Shown here piece after piece: positions 15,991 to 25,452 of a stretch of 64,000 nt of DNA. This DNA comes from Marinobacter iranensis. Lineage in GTDB: Bacteria; Pseudomonadota; Gammaproteobacteria; Pseudomonadales; Oleiphilaceae. Where the stretch lies: assembly GCF_029207565.1 (NCBI RefSeq), contig NZ_JANCMW010000005.1, forward strand, positions 1 through 64,000, read 5' to 3'. The notes below the pieces were generated by a model. That model saw nothing but the letters and a program-made list of their open reading frames with translations. It did no database searches and was not told the DNA's origin. The translations under genes were made by a program, and so were the position numbers. How positions within the stretch are numbered: position 1 is the first letter of the stretch; the number at the start of each line of letters is the position of its first letter.

Positions 15991-17223
15991 TCAGAACAGC
16001 GGTATCGTGACTCCGCCGGCCAACCAGACCAATGCGATTACCACCAGTACCCTTAGGACCTTATCAGTTAGTGAGGCGCCGCCATGATCATGTTCGTGAT
16101 GCTCATGGTGGGCGTGTTCCTTTTGGCCCTGGTGCCAGAACCAGGCCAATACGGCTGTTACTGAAAGGAATATGATATTAAGGACACTTTGATAATTCCA
16201 TTTGAAAAACTCTCGGTCCCCCACCGCCGCCTGGCCACTGAAGTCCGGCAATAGGCCGAGAACAGCCAGGCTGTAGTGCATGATCAGGGAGACGCTGACA
16301 ATGCCGATCAGCATCAGCATGAGGATATAGAGCGCCATTTTCCAACCATAGTAGGAAGCGTTGATCCTGAGGACAGGCAACACAACCAGGTCGGAAAAGA
16401 TAAAGGCTATGACGCCGGCGAAGCTCACGCCCTGGGCAAACAGGACCGCAGCCAGCGGGATGTTCCCCATGGAGCCAATGAAGGTAAAGAAGGCTGCCAG
16501 CGGTCCTACCAGAGTCTGGGCGAGGACAGCAAGAAAGCCCGGGTTGGCCGCGTTTTCTCCACCCGATCCCAAGAACAGGGCCTGAAAAAAGCTCTGGGGC
16601 AGCATAGCCGAAATAATGCCGGCGACCGTAAAGCCAATGAGGACGTCCTTCCAGACCATCTGCCATTCCATGACATAGGTCTGGCCAATCTGTTGCCAAC
16701 CTTCCCTGCTCCTGATTTTCTCCTTCCAGGTTTTGTCGGGGCCGTCGCCATCCTCGTCGCCTTCACCCATTTTTCTGCGGGCCTGGGCTTCCAGCCTGCG
16801 GGGACGGGTAATCCGAACAAGCAACCAGGTCACCAGGATCAGTAAAATGCCACCAACGTACTCCCCTACTACAAACTGCCAGCCGAGGAAAACAGCAATC
16901 ACCATCCCCAACTCGATGACCAGGTTTGTAGAGGCCAGCATGAACGCCAGGGAAGGCGCCAGGCCGGCCCCCTTGTTAAAAATCGCTCGGGTAGTGGACA
17001 GGGCTGAAAAACTGCACGAGCTGGAGAGAAAGCCAAAAAAAGTGCCCAGCGCAATGCTACGCGGGCCATCCTTGCCCATGGTTTGCTGCATTCGTTTGCG
17101 GGTAACGAGGACCTGAATCAAACTGCTGATGATATAACCGAGGACAAATGCCCACAGCGCCATCCAGAAAAAGCCGAGACTGGTGGTTGCAGCTTCATGC
17201 CAGAGAGTTGCGAAGTTACTCAA
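15991..17223 (-). CDS. permease of the DUF318/ArsP family
   Basis: 410 residues with about ten membrane segments. The family motif region is visible as GTFFGFLSSSCSFSALSTTR (a Cys-containing SSSCSFSA loop) and GSMGNIPLAAVLFAQGVSFA. A charged cytosolic loop (RRKMGEGDEDGDG) splits the two repeats, and a His-rich loop (HAHHEHHEHDHGG) near the C-terminus could bind metal. Some relatives (ArsP) export organoarsenicals; the substrate here is unknown. The start appears to be TTG at 17223, with GGAGCAAACC just upstream. Confidence 0.82.
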   Translation of the reverse strand: MSNFATLWHEAATTSLGFFWMALWAFVLGYIISSLIQVLVTRKRMQQTMGKDGPRSIALGTFFGFLSSSCSFSALSTTRAIFNKGAGLAPSLAFMLASTNLVIELGMVIAVFLGWQFVVGEYVGGILLILVTWLLVRITRPRRLEAQARRKMGEGDEDGDGPDKTWKEKIRSREGWQQIGQTYVMEWQMVWKDVLIGFTVAGIISAMLPQSFFQALFLGSGGENAANPGFLAVLAQTLVGPLAAFFTFIGSMGNIPLAAVLFAQGVSFAGVIAFIFSDLVVLPVLRINASYYGWKMALYILMLMLIGIVSVSLIMHYSLAVLGLLPDFSGQAAVGDREFFKWNYQSVLNIIFLSVTAVLAWFWHQGQKEHAHHEHHEHDHGGASLTDKVLRVLVVIALVWLAGGVTIPLF

Positions 17224-17247
17224 GGTTTGCTCCTGTCTGGTCAGTGT

Positions 17248-18237
17248 TCATGAATCGATATGGATGCGCCCCCGCCTTATACGAACGATGTCGGCCATGA
17301 TGGCCAATGCAATTTCGGCCGGGGTTTTACTGCCAAGGTTGAGGCCGATTGGCATGTGAATGCGCTCAATCTCTGCCTCGCTCAACCCGCCGGTGCGACG
17401 AAGGCGTTCAGCTCGGGCCCGGGATGTGCGAAGCGAGCCCATGACACCGATATAGCCGGCAGCGGTTTTCACAGCTGCCATCATGGCCAGGTCGTCAATG
17501 CGGGGATCGTGGGTGACTGCAACCACAGCGGTGGACGGGGTGCAGGCACCCTCAGACGCAATATATAGCGAGGGAAGCTGCGGAATGAACTCAACCCCCT
17601 TCGGCAGATTCAGGCCCTTGGTGACTTCTTCCCTCGGGTCGCAGAGTACGACCTGGTAACCGAGGCTGACGGCGAAACTGGCGCAGGCTTCCGCAACCGA
17701 TGAGTACCCTGCAAGGATCAATCTGGCGATTGGACCAACACGAATGCAAACCAGTTCCGCACCCTCCTCCCGCACCACTCGAGGCCCGGTTGGCTCAACC
17801 TCCTCCAGCCAACTCACGCCATCGGTCAGCCTGACATGCCGAGCGAGCTCCTTCCTGCCCGACAAGGCATCCCTGACCTGCTCAAGGTGAGCCAGGTTCT
17901 CGGGTGTTGTCAGGATTCGCTCCACCAACACCTCCAGAATGCCTCCACACGGCAAGCTGATACGGGCGTTTTCGGGGCCGCCGCCGGGTGCGCCGTAGTG
18001 CACGATAACGGCAGGAAGCTGATACTCACCATCAGCCAGACGCGCCAGGAAGTCCTCTTCCACACAGCCGCCCGAGAGCGAGCCCAAATGGTCCCCGTCA
18101 GCGGTGGCAACCATGAGTGATCCCGGCTCCCTGGGCGACGAGCCGAAGGTGGACAACACTGTGCAAAGCCATACTGTCCTGCCGTCGATCAGCCATTCAA
18201 TGGCCTGTTCAACTACTCGATAATCCAGGTTCTGCAT
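17248..18237 (-). CDS. XdhC/CoxI family protein, molybdenum-enzyme maturation factor
   Basis: 329 residues. The XdhC N-terminal domain shows CTVLSTFGSSPREPGSLMVA and GSLSGGCVEE; the C-terminal Rossmann domain shows AVVAVTHDPRIDDLAMMAAV and GYIGVMGSLRTSRARAERL. XdhC binds the molybdenum cofactor and helps sulfurate and insert it into xanthine-dehydrogenase-type enzymes. It starts 5 bp after the molybdopterin subunit gene ends, so the three genes 20.. to 17.. kb form one operon. Confidence 0.88.
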   Translation of the reverse strand: MQNLDYRVVEQAIEWLIDGRTVWLCTVLSTFGSSPREPGSLMVATADGDHLGSLSGGCVEEDFLARLADGEYQLPAVIVHYGAPGGGPENARISLPCGGILEVLVERILTTPENLAHLEQVRDALSGRKELARHVRLTDGVSWLEEVEPTGPRVVREEGAELVCIRVGPIARLILAGYSSVAEACASFAVSLGYQVVLCDPREEVTKGLNLPKGVEFIPQLPSLYIASEGACTPSTAVVAVTHDPRIDDLAMMAAVKTAAGYIGVMGSLRTSRARAERLRRTGGLSEAEIERIHMPIGLNLGSKTPAEIALAIMADIVRIRRGRIHIDS

Positions 18238-18242
18238 GGTGA

Positions 18243-20579
18243 TCAGCTCACCTGCAACTGGTTGCCGACAGGAAGGCGCCGGATACGTTTTCCGGTGGCG
18301 GCATAGATGGCATTACAAAGTGCAGGTGCCACTGGCGGAAGACCGGGCTCGCCCACTCCTCCCATGGCGTCATCGGGATTGTCGATTAAGTGCACCCGAA
18401 CTACGTCAGGCGCATCCGGCATGCGTGGGATCAGGTACTTGTCAAAGTTACTCTGCTGGGCAACGCCATCCTTGAAGAACACCTCGCTTTGCAGGGCGAT
18501 ACCAATACCCATCACGCAGGAGCCCTCCATCTGTGCCCGTATTCGCTCCGGATTGGCCTGGGGGCCGCAGTCGAAAGCAATGTCCGCACGGTGAATGGTC
18601 AGTTCGCCGTCATCGTCCACTTCCACATCGAAGACAACGGCGGTGTAGGAGACGAAACTGTGGTGGAACGCCAGTCCCAGTCCCCGCCCCTTTTTCGTCT
18701 CGCGGCCCCAGCCGGCTTCTTCGGTGGCACGCTCAATCACCCTGCGCATCCGCGCCACATCGATAGGGTACAGGTCCGGATCCTCGCCGTAGTTCCAGCC
18801 ATCGCCAACGGTCAGGTTGTGAACCTCGCGACCGGGGCCGAGCAACTCCAGCACATAGTCGCGGTGGTCCTTGCCGGCCGCTTCCGCCATCTCGTGGGCA
18901 AAGCTCTGGATGGCCCAGGCATGGGGCAGGTTGTAGACCGAGCGGAACCAGCCGATGCGGACATGGGCCGGTGCCGGCGGGTTTTCCAGCCGGATAGCGG
19001 GAATACTGAAGGGCATGGTGTTGAAGCCCATACCCAGCTCAAATTCCCCTTTGTGTTTGGGGTCCGGTGCAAAGAGTGACGCGATGCTGGGCGACAGGGT
19101 GCGGTGGCGCCAGCTGGTCGCTTTGCCCTCCCCGTCCAGGCCAGCTTCCAGATGATCGACAGAGACCGCATGAAAGTAGGCGTGTTGGATATCGTCCTCC
19201 CGGGACCACTGCAGCTTGATGGGCTGCCCTTCAAACTCCTTCGCCACGCGAGCCGCTTCAATCACGAAATCCGGCTTCGACTTGCGCCCGAAGCCGCCGC
19301 CAAGCAGTGTCTGGTGAACAGTGACGTTTGCCATGTCTATCTCAAGGAGTCCCGCGATGCCCTCGCGGGTGGCCCTCGGGTTCTGGACCGGGGCCCAGGC
19401 TTCGGCCTTGCCGTTTTCTACCCGCACTACGGCCACCGGCGGCTCCATCGGAGCCTGCGCCATATGGGGCATGTAGTAGGTGGCTGATACCCGTTTGTTG
19501 GCCTCTTTCAAAGCGACCTCGACATCGCCGGACTGGCGGATGACCTTACCGGGGGATTGCGCCGCCTTTTCCAGGGACTCCCGGTAAGCATCGGAGGTAT
19601 AGTCGGCATTGTCCCCTGCCGGAGCGTTGTCCCACTCAATCTTAAGGGCCTTGCGTCCCTCCATGGCGGCCCAGGTGTTGCTGGCCACCACGGCAACGCC
19701 ACCAAGCGGATTGAATGCCGCGGGCTGGCCGGTACCTTCAATGCGAATTGTCTTCTTTACGCCAGTAACTTTCAGTGCCTCGCTGTCGTCGACGCTTTTT
19801 ACCTTGGCGCCGTACACCGGTGGACGGGCCACCACTGCATACAACGTGTTCTCCAGGTCTATATCGGCACCAAAAACAGCTTTGCCAGTGACAATGTCTT
19901 CACCGTCAATGGCCTTGGGATAAGCGGATTTCAGTTCGCCATTGATCAGGCCGGATTCCTTGCCAATAAAGCGCAGTTCGCTGTCGGATTTGAGAACCAG
20001 GGCGCTCCGGACGGGAACATCCAGCTCCCTTGCCGCTGCCGCAAGGTCTCCAAAGCCGAGTTCCCGGCCGGTGGCCGGATGCTCCATCTTGTGGATGCCG
20101 GCCCGGACTTCATGGACAGGGACTTTCCACTGGTCGGCGGCTGCCTGCTCCAGCATCATCCTGGCGGCCGCCGCCGCACGACGCATCGGGTCATACCAGT
20201 GGCGCATGCTGCGGGAGCCGTCGGTATTCTGGTTACCGTACTTGTCCTGGTCTGCGTTCGCCTGACGCGCCCGAACCCGATCCCAATCTGCGCCAAGCTC
20301 ATCGGCGGCCACCATGACCAGGCTGGTGCGGATGCCCTGCCCCATTTCGGCACGGTTGTTGATGATGGTGACCGTGCCGTCGGGGTCGATGTGGATAAAC
20401 ACGTTCGGGTTATCCACCCAGCCACCCGGCATGGCGCCGGCACCGAATTGGGCCTGTTCATTGGCCAGCCCCAGATCCCATCGGGCGGCCAGCAAGAGAG
20501 CGGAGCCCCCTGCCAGCCCTTTTAAAAGGCCGCGGCGGCTGACATTGGCAAGCAGCAGTGTGTCGTCTGACTGGTTCAT
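18243..20579 (-). CDS. molybdopterin-binding subunit of a xanthine dehydrogenase-family oxidoreductase (IorB-like), Tat-exported
   Basis: 778 residues from the ATG at 20579, which overlaps the stop of the upstream gene as ATGA. The N-terminus has a twin-arginine signal (SRRGLLKGLAGGSALLLAA), placing the enzyme in the periplasm. Further motifs include GWVDNPNVFIHIDPDGTVTI, RAEMGQGIRTSLVMVAADEL, QTLLGGGFGRKSKPDF and GVGEPGLPPVAPAL near the C-terminus with the catalytic Glu. It matches isoquinoline 1-oxidoreductase beta subunits and related periplasmic aldehyde dehydrogenases. Substrate unknown; no cytochrome c subunit is encoded nearby. Confidence 0.87.
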   Translation of the reverse strand: MNQSDDTLLLANVSRRGLLKGLAGGSALLLAARWDLGLANEQAQFGAGAMPGGWVDNPNVFIHIDPDGTVTIINNRAEMGQGIRTSLVMVAADELGADWDRVRARQANADQDKYGNQNTDGSRSMRHWYDPMRRAAAAARMMLEQAAADQWKVPVHEVRAGIHKMEHPATGRELGFGDLAAAARELDVPVRSALVLKSDSELRFIGKESGLINGELKSAYPKAIDGEDIVTGKAVFGADIDLENTLYAVVARPPVYGAKVKSVDDSEALKVTGVKKTIRIEGTGQPAAFNPLGGVAVVASNTWAAMEGRKALKIEWDNAPAGDNADYTSDAYRESLEKAAQSPGKVIRQSGDVEVALKEANKRVSATYYMPHMAQAPMEPPVAVVRVENGKAEAWAPVQNPRATREGIAGLLEIDMANVTVHQTLLGGGFGRKSKPDFVIEAARVAKEFEGQPIKLQWSREDDIQHAYFHAVSVDHLEAGLDGEGKATSWRHRTLSPSIASLFAPDPKHKGEFELGMGFNTMPFSIPAIRLENPPAPAHVRIGWFRSVYNLPHAWAIQSFAHEMAEAAGKDHRDYVLELLGPGREVHNLTVGDGWNYGEDPDLYPIDVARMRRVIERATEEAGWGRETKKGRGLGLAFHHSFVSYTAVVFDVEVDDDGELTIHRADIAFDCGPQANPERIRAQMEGSCVMGIGIALQSEVFFKDGVAQQSNFDKYLIPRMPDAPDVVRVHLIDNPDDAMGGVGEPGLPPVAPALCNAIYAATGKRIRRLPVGNQLQVS

Positions 20580-21037
20580 GAGCTGGCCTCCTTGTCCGCG
20601 GCCCGTTCTATGGCGGCAAGGATGCGATTGTAGGTACCACACCGACACAGGTTACCGGCCATGGCATCGACGATTTCCTGGGTATCTGGTTCCGGGGTTT
20701 TCTTCAGCAGAGCCGTGGCGTTCATGATCTGGCCGCCCTGGCAATAACCGCACTGGGCTACCCCCAGGTCCAGCCAGGCCTGCTGAACTTTCTGGCCAAC
20801 GGCGTCGTCGGCCATGGCCTCAATGGTGGTGATCTCCCCTTGGGCGGCGGAAACGGGTGTCACGCAGGATCGCGTCGCCACACCGTCGAGGTGAACCGTG
20901 CAGGCACCGCACTGGGCGATGCCGCATCCGAATTTGGTGCCTTTCATTCCGACCACATCACGAATGGCCCAAAGCAGGGGCATGTTGTCGGGAACGTCCA
21001 GCTCGTGCTGTTGTCCGTTTATGGTCAGGTTGATCAT
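20576..21037 (-). CDS. 2Fe-2S subunit of a xanthine dehydrogenase-family oxidoreductase (IorA-like)
   Basis: 153 residues. The plant-type ferredoxin cluster is carried by Cys38, Cys43, Cys46 and Cys58 (FGCGIAQCGACTVHLDG). The second cluster, in the helical domain, is carried by Cys96, Cys99, Cys131 and Cys133 (CGYCQGGQIMNA, GNLCRCGTYNRI). It passes electrons from the molybdenum centre. It has no signal of its own, so it would be carried out by the Tat signal of its partner. First gene of the iorA-iorB-xdhC-like operon, translationally coupled to the next by a 4 bp overlap. Confidence 0.9.
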   Translation of the reverse strand: MINLTINGQQHELDVPDNMPLLWAIRDVVGMKGTKFGCGIAQCGACTVHLDGVATRSCVTPVSAAQGEITTIEAMADDAVGQKVQQAWLDLGVAQCGYCQGGQIMNATALLKKTPEPDTQEIVDAMAGNLCRCGTYNRILAAIERAADKEASS

Positions 21038-21216
21038 TGGTCTCTCCCATCGTTATATCTTCGGGATCAGGCTGTCGCCAGCCAAACGCCCTAAGCATAG
21101 TAACGATAAGAGCCTATCACCAACCAGGATAAAGCAATATCACGCTCTTCGGCTTATCGCCGGGGCTCGCCCGTGAGAGCGGCCCCGGCGCCAATTGTTT
21201 ACCGAAAGTTGAGACT

Positions 21217-22416
21217 TCAGGCAGCTACGGATGCGTGCGGGTCAATCACGAATTTCTTCGCTGCACCGCCGTCAAAGTCGGCGTATCCCTTGGGCGCCTG
21301 GTCAAGGCTGATCAATTGCACGTTAACCGCCTGGGCGATATCAATACGTTCGAACAGGATTGCCTGCATGAGCTGACGGTGATACTTCATAACCGGGCAT
21401 TGGCCGGTGTGGAAGGAGTGAGACTTGGCCCAACCAAGACCAAAGCGCATGCTTAATGCGCCCTGTTTGGCGGCCGCTTCAGCGGCACCCGGGTCTTCGG
21501 TGACGTACAGGCCGGGGATACCTATCTCGCCCCCTGCGCGGGTAACCTGCATGGCGGAGTTGAGCACTGTGGCCGGTTGTTCGTGGTGATGGTGATGGCC
21601 GCAGGCGTGGGCTTCAAAGCCAACACAGTCAACAAAGCAGTCGACTTCGGGCTCGCCGATCACCTGTTCAATGAGCTCCGGCAGTTCGGCATCCTGTTTC
21701 AGGTCAATGGTTTCACAGCCAAAGCTGCGAGCCTGGGCGAGACGCTCCTCAATCATGTCGCCGACGATCACGCAGGCGGCGCCGAGTAGCCTTGCACTGG
21801 CTGCTGCCGCCAGGCCAACAGGCCCCGCACCGGCAATATAGACAGTGGAACCGGGGCCTACGCCCGCTGTGACACAGCCGTGGAAGCCGGTTGGGAAGAT
21901 ATCAGACAACAGGGTGAGGTCACGGATTTTCTCCATGGCCTGGTCCGAATCGGGAAACTTCAGCAGATTGAAGTCAGCATAGGGAACCATGACGTATTCG
22001 GCCTGGCCACCCACCCAGCCACCCATGTCGACGTAACCGTAAGCCGCACCGGGACGGGCGGGATTAACGTTAAGACAGATGCCAGTCCGGCCTTCCTTGC
22101 AGTTGCGGCAACGACCACAGGCAATGTTGAAGGGTACGGAGACAATATCGCCTTTTCTGAGGAATTCGACGTCCCGGCCGCATTCAATGACCTCGCCGGT
22201 GATTTCATGGCCCAGCACCAGGCCCTGGGGCGCGGTGGTTCGGCCGCGCACCATGTGCTGGTCGGAGCCGCAGATGTTAGTGGTGAGAACTTTCAGGATC
22301 ACGCCGTGGTCGCATCGGCGCTTGCCGAGGGAGAGTTCGGGAAAGTCGATCGATTCGACGGATACATGGCCGGGGCCCTGGTAGACCACCCCACGGTTGG
22401 ATGCGTTGCTGGTCAT
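21217..22416 (-). CDS. fdhA: glutathione-independent formaldehyde dehydrogenase
   Basis: 399 residues of zinc-dependent medium-chain dehydrogenase. NICGSDQHMVRGRTTAPQGL gives catalytic zinc Cys and the FdhA-specific QHMVRGRT stretch; CGRCRNCKEGRTGIC gives the four-Cys structural zinc site; IAGAGPVGLAAAASARLLGA is the NAD fold. It oxidises formaldehyde to formate with NAD and no glutathione. In betaine degraders it removes formaldehyde made during demethylation of dimethylglycine and sarcosine; here it sits 26 kb or more from the sox genes. An unusual run of five histidines occurs near residue 277. AAGGACG precedes the ATG. A TGTCGTTTCC element lies 81-90 bases upstream. Confidence 0.92.
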   Translation of the reverse strand: MTSNASNRGVVYQGPGHVSVESIDFPELSLGKRRCDHGVILKVLTTNICGSDQHMVRGRTTAPQGLVLGHEITGEVIECGRDVEFLRKGDIVSVPFNIACGRCRNCKEGRTGICLNVNPARPGAAYGYVDMGGWVGGQAEYVMVPYADFNLLKFPDSDQAMEKIRDLTLLSDIFPTGFHGCVTAGVGPGSTVYIAGAGPVGLAAAASARLLGAACVIVGDMIEERLAQARSFGCETIDLKQDAELPELIEQVIGEPEVDCFVDCVGFEAHACGHHHHHEQPATVLNSAMQVTRAGGEIGIPGLYVTEDPGAAEAAAKQGALSMRFGLGWAKSHSFHTGQCPVMKYHRQLMQAILFERIDIAQAVNVQLISLDQAPKGYADFDGGAAKKFVIDPHASVAA

Positions 22417-22527
22417 TGCGTCGTCCTTTTGTTATCGGGCTTTTGTAGTGGAACTTCCTCCTCTACTTTAATTGCCCTAGGGTCGGACACATGCCCGGAA
22501 ACGACATCTTTGCTCCTACATTGGACA

Positions 22528-22551
22528 CGGGCGACATTTGAAATGTGCCCG
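22528..22551 (-). terminator. hairpin downstream of the hydroxyproline oxidase gene
   Basis: CGGGC-g-ACATTT (22528-22539) pairs with AAATGT-g-CCCG (22541-22551 region) with a perfect ACATTT/AAATGT core. It lies about 30 bases after the minus-strand stop at 22578 and ahead of fdhA. There is no clear T run, so it may act as a terminator or as an mRNA-end stabiliser. Confidence 0.4.
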
Positions 22552-22577
22552 GCAATGAGGGGGACTCCAGGTTGGCT

Positions 22578-23927
22578 TCAGAGTTCTTTGCCGGCTTGCC
22601 ATTCTTTTAATCGCATCGTCAGGCTGGCACCCACGGAAAGAAAAGGCTCTGGTGGTAATTGCCTGGGTGCACCGTGCGCCATGAAGTCATCCAGCATGTC
22701 GCTTTGCCCAAGTACCGCCAGTTCCGCCGCCATCATTCCGGAAAGGGTCCCCTTCACGGTGCCCAAGCCATTTTGGCAGCATGCAGAGTAGATGCGTTCA
22801 TCCACCTCGCCGAACGCTGGCATGGAATTCCAGGACAGACACAACCGGCCACCCCAACGGTATTCCATGGGCACATCCTTTAACGTGGGAAAACGCGCCG
22901 CGAAGGACTGGTCATGCATCTCAGACGCATGATGCAGTTGCTTTTCGGTCACTTCCATCCCCTGGTTCAGGGTGAAATGATTGCGAATAACCAATCGGTG
23001 GCCACTACCCAGATAGTCCCGGCTGCGTCGCACTGTTGTACCCATGGGGTCCGCTGGAAGAATACCCCAGTCGTCCCGGCCACCCAGTTTCCTGCACTCG
23101 GCCCCGGTCAGAGCCCGCGTCATCGAGGAGTAGGTAAATACGTGCAACAACTGGCGCGGGAAATAACCGAAGGACTGAATGTGTCCATTTACCGCCAGTA
23201 TCACTTTCTGTGCGCTGACGCTTCCGCCGGGGGTACAAACCTTATGCCGCTTACCCTGATCAATGGCCGTCACAGGACTGTTCTCGAAGATCCGGACTCG
23301 TGGGCTCAGGTTCCGGGCGACTTCCCGGACATAGGCAGCCGGCTGAATCAAGGCTACGCCTGGAGTGAAAAAGCCCTGGCGGTAGAACTCTGTGCCGGTG
23401 ATGTCTTTTAAGTCACCGGCGCCCAGCAACTGAAAGGCTTCACCCAGCCCTTCAAGATGTTTGGTGTAACTGTTGACGTGTTTGATGCCACGATCGGTTG
23501 CCGCGCCGGTGATCCTGCCACAGGGATTGAAGATGTCCCTGGACAACCCGAATTCATCCGCCATGGTGGCGACGAATCTGATCGCCGCCCGGTTCAGCTT
23601 GATCTGTTTGCGGTCCGAGTCCGCCGAGCCGGCGTAGGTTTCGGAATTCAGATCGTGCGGCAGGTCGATCATGAAACCGCTGTTCCGGCCCGCCGGCCCC
23701 TCCGCCAGACGCCGGGCCTCCAGCAGAACGATGGTTTGATCGGGCGGCACCAACTGCGACAGCCGCCGGGCGGCAGCCAGTCCGGCAAACCCGGCTCCGA
23801 CAATCACCCAGTCAGCCTCTAGCGCCTCATCCAATTCCGGGTAGCGCGGGGCTGCGGACAATATACAGTCCCATGCTGCCGGGCCCGGATCGCGGGGGAA
23901 ACGTTTCACGGTCAGCGTGTTTGGCAT
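22578..23927 (-). CDS. FAD-dependent amine oxidoreductase (DAO family), predicted D-hydroxyproline oxidase
   Basis: 449 residues. The FAD motif VIVGAGFAGLAAARRLSQL begins near residue 40, and LLEARRLAEGPAGRNSGFMI completes the site, as in PuuB/SoxB-like oxidases. The C-terminus has GRLCLSWNSMPAFGEVDE and CCQNGLGTVKGTLSG. In hydroxyproline loci an enzyme of this family oxidises cis-4-hydroxy-D-proline to 4-hydroxy-1-pyrroline-2-carboxylate; the neighbouring ALDH, DHDPS-type gene and epimerase support that role, which is inference. PuuB-like gamma-glutamyl-amine oxidase is the alternative. Its start overlaps the ALDH gene end by 16 bp. Confidence 0.75.
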   Translation of the reverse strand: MPNTLTVKRFPRDPGPAAWDCILSAAPRYPELDEALEADWVIVGAGFAGLAAARRLSQLVPPDQTIVLLEARRLAEGPAGRNSGFMIDLPHDLNSETYAGSADSDRKQIKLNRAAIRFVATMADEFGLSRDIFNPCGRITGAATDRGIKHVNSYTKHLEGLGEAFQLLGAGDLKDITGTEFYRQGFFTPGVALIQPAAYVREVARNLSPRVRIFENSPVTAIDQGKRHKVCTPGGSVSAQKVILAVNGHIQSFGYFPRQLLHVFTYSSMTRALTGAECRKLGGRDDWGILPADPMGTTVRRSRDYLGSGHRLVIRNHFTLNQGMEVTEKQLHHASEMHDQSFAARFPTLKDVPMEYRWGGRLCLSWNSMPAFGEVDERIYSACCQNGLGTVKGTLSGMMAAELAVLGQSDMLDDFMAHGAPRQLPPEPFLSVGASLTMRLKEWQAGKEL

Positions 23928-25432
23928 TCGTCGACAGCCTCGGCGCTCAAGTCCACCCAGATTGTTTTCAGTTGGGTGAATTGATCGTGGGCGTGAATGG
24001 AATTATCACGACCACCGAATCCGGACTGCTTATAGCCACCGAAGGGTGTTGTGATATCCCCCTCACCAAAACAGTTCACGGTCACGGTGCCGGCCTGCAA
24101 TGCCTGGGCGGCGCGCAACGACTTCCTGGCATTGGCAGTGAAGACCGAGGCGGTCAGGCCGTAGGGCGTGTCGTTAGCTACCTTAATGGCTTCGTCATAA
24201 CTGTTGACGGTGATCACTGACAGGATCGGCCCGAAGATTTCTTCACGCGCCAGTCGGTCTTCGCTTGAGACATCATCGAAAACAGTCGGCAGTATGTAGG
24301 TTCCGTCCCGCGTTTCGCCCCCGAGGACCAACTTATGGTTGGCCTCCTTACCAATCTGCAGATACTCACTTACCTTGGCGAAGTGGGTTTTATCCACCAG
24401 GGCGCCGAGCTGGTTGGACGGGTCCAGCGGATCACCGGTGCGCCATTGACGGGCATGATCCAAAATGCGATCCATCAGAGCCCCCTTGACGCCGGACTGG
24501 ACAATCAGCCTGGAGCCCGCGGAGCAATTCTCACCCATGTTCCAGAAGGCAGCCTGCACCACCTGCTCGGCTACGCGGTCCAGATCCTCGGCGTCGTCCA
24601 GGACAATACAGGGGTTCTTACCGCCCATCTCGAGTACGACTTCCTTGAGGTTGGAGTCGGCGGAGTATCTCAGGAAACGGCGCCCGGTCTCGGTCGAACC
24701 GGTAAAGGTGACCATGTCGATACCACTGTGCTGGCCGATGGCAGCGCCGACCACTGAACCGGAGCCTGTGAGGATGTTCAATACCCCATCCGGCAGACCG
24801 GCTTCGGACGCCAGTTCCGCGACACGTAAGGCGGTCAGTGAGGTTTGCGAGGCTGGTTTGACAATCATGGAGCAGCCGGACGCCAGAGCCGGGCCGATTT
24901 TCCAGGCCAGCATCAGCAACGGGAAGTTCCACGGCAACACAGCGCCGACAACACCGATAGGCTCGCGTACCACCATGGCAACGGCGTCTGGGCCGACAGG
25001 CGCGGTCTGATCATAGATCTTGTCGATCAGTTCGGCATGCCAGGCCAGGGTGTGAATCACTTCCGGGATATCGACAGTGACGCAATCCAGAATCGGTTTG
25101 CCGGAATCTAGGCTTTCCAGAACAGCCAACTCGTTGGCATTGCGCTTGATCAGTTCGCACAACTTGATCAACACTTCCTTGCGCGCGGTGGGGTGAAGCC
25201 TGCTCCACCGGCCATCTTCAAAGGCATCCCGTGCCTTTTTCACGGCGTAGTCAACGTCTTCGGCCGTGCAGGCGGCTACCTGGCCGATTTCCTCGCCCGT
25301 GGCCGGATTGATCGTAGCGACGGTTTCGCCGTTGCTGGCGGAACGGAAACCGCCATTGACAAAACTCATGGTCGCCGGTGTCAGATTGGCAGCGATGGAA
25401 CGGTATTCTTCTTGGGTCAGTAAGTCAGTCAC
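23912..25432 (-). CDS. aldehyde dehydrogenase, predicted alpha-ketoglutarate semialdehyde dehydrogenase
   Basis: 506 residues, full-length ALDH. Catalytic Cys303 (NMGENCSAGSR) and general base Glu268 (LEMGGKN) are present, with VLPWNFP and FTGSTETG for NAD binding. By overall sequence it resembles PuuC/KauB-type enzymes that act on semialdehydes. Its position between the oxidase and the DHDPS-type deaminase suggests it oxidises alpha-ketoglutarate semialdehyde to alpha-ketoglutarate. Start is GTG at 25432, with AAGGGGG upstream, 20 bp after the DHDPS-type gene stop. Confidence 0.82.
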   Translation of the reverse strand: MTDLLTQEEYRSIAANLTPATMSFVNGGFRSASNGETVATINPATGEEIGQVAACTAEDVDYAVKKARDAFEDGRWSRLHPTARKEVLIKLCELIKRNANELAVLESLDSGKPILDCVTVDIPEVIHTLAWHAELIDKIYDQTAPVGPDAVAMVVREPIGVVGAVLPWNFPLLMLAWKIGPALASGCSMIVKPASQTSLTALRVAELASEAGLPDGVLNILTGSGSVVGAAIGQHSGIDMVTFTGSTETGRRFLRYSADSNLKEVVLEMGGKNPCIVLDDAEDLDRVAEQVVQAAFWNMGENCSAGSRLIVQSGVKGALMDRILDHARQWRTGDPLDPSNQLGALVDKTHFAKVSEYLQIGKEANHKLVLGGETRDGTYILPTVFDDVSSEDRLAREEIFGPILSVITVNSYDEAIKVANDTPYGLTASVFTANARKSLRAAQALQAGTVTVNCFGEGDITTPFGGYKQSGFGGRDNSIHAHDQFTQLKTIWVDLSAEAVDECQTR

Positions 25433-25452
25433 GGTTTGGCCCCCTTTAGCAA

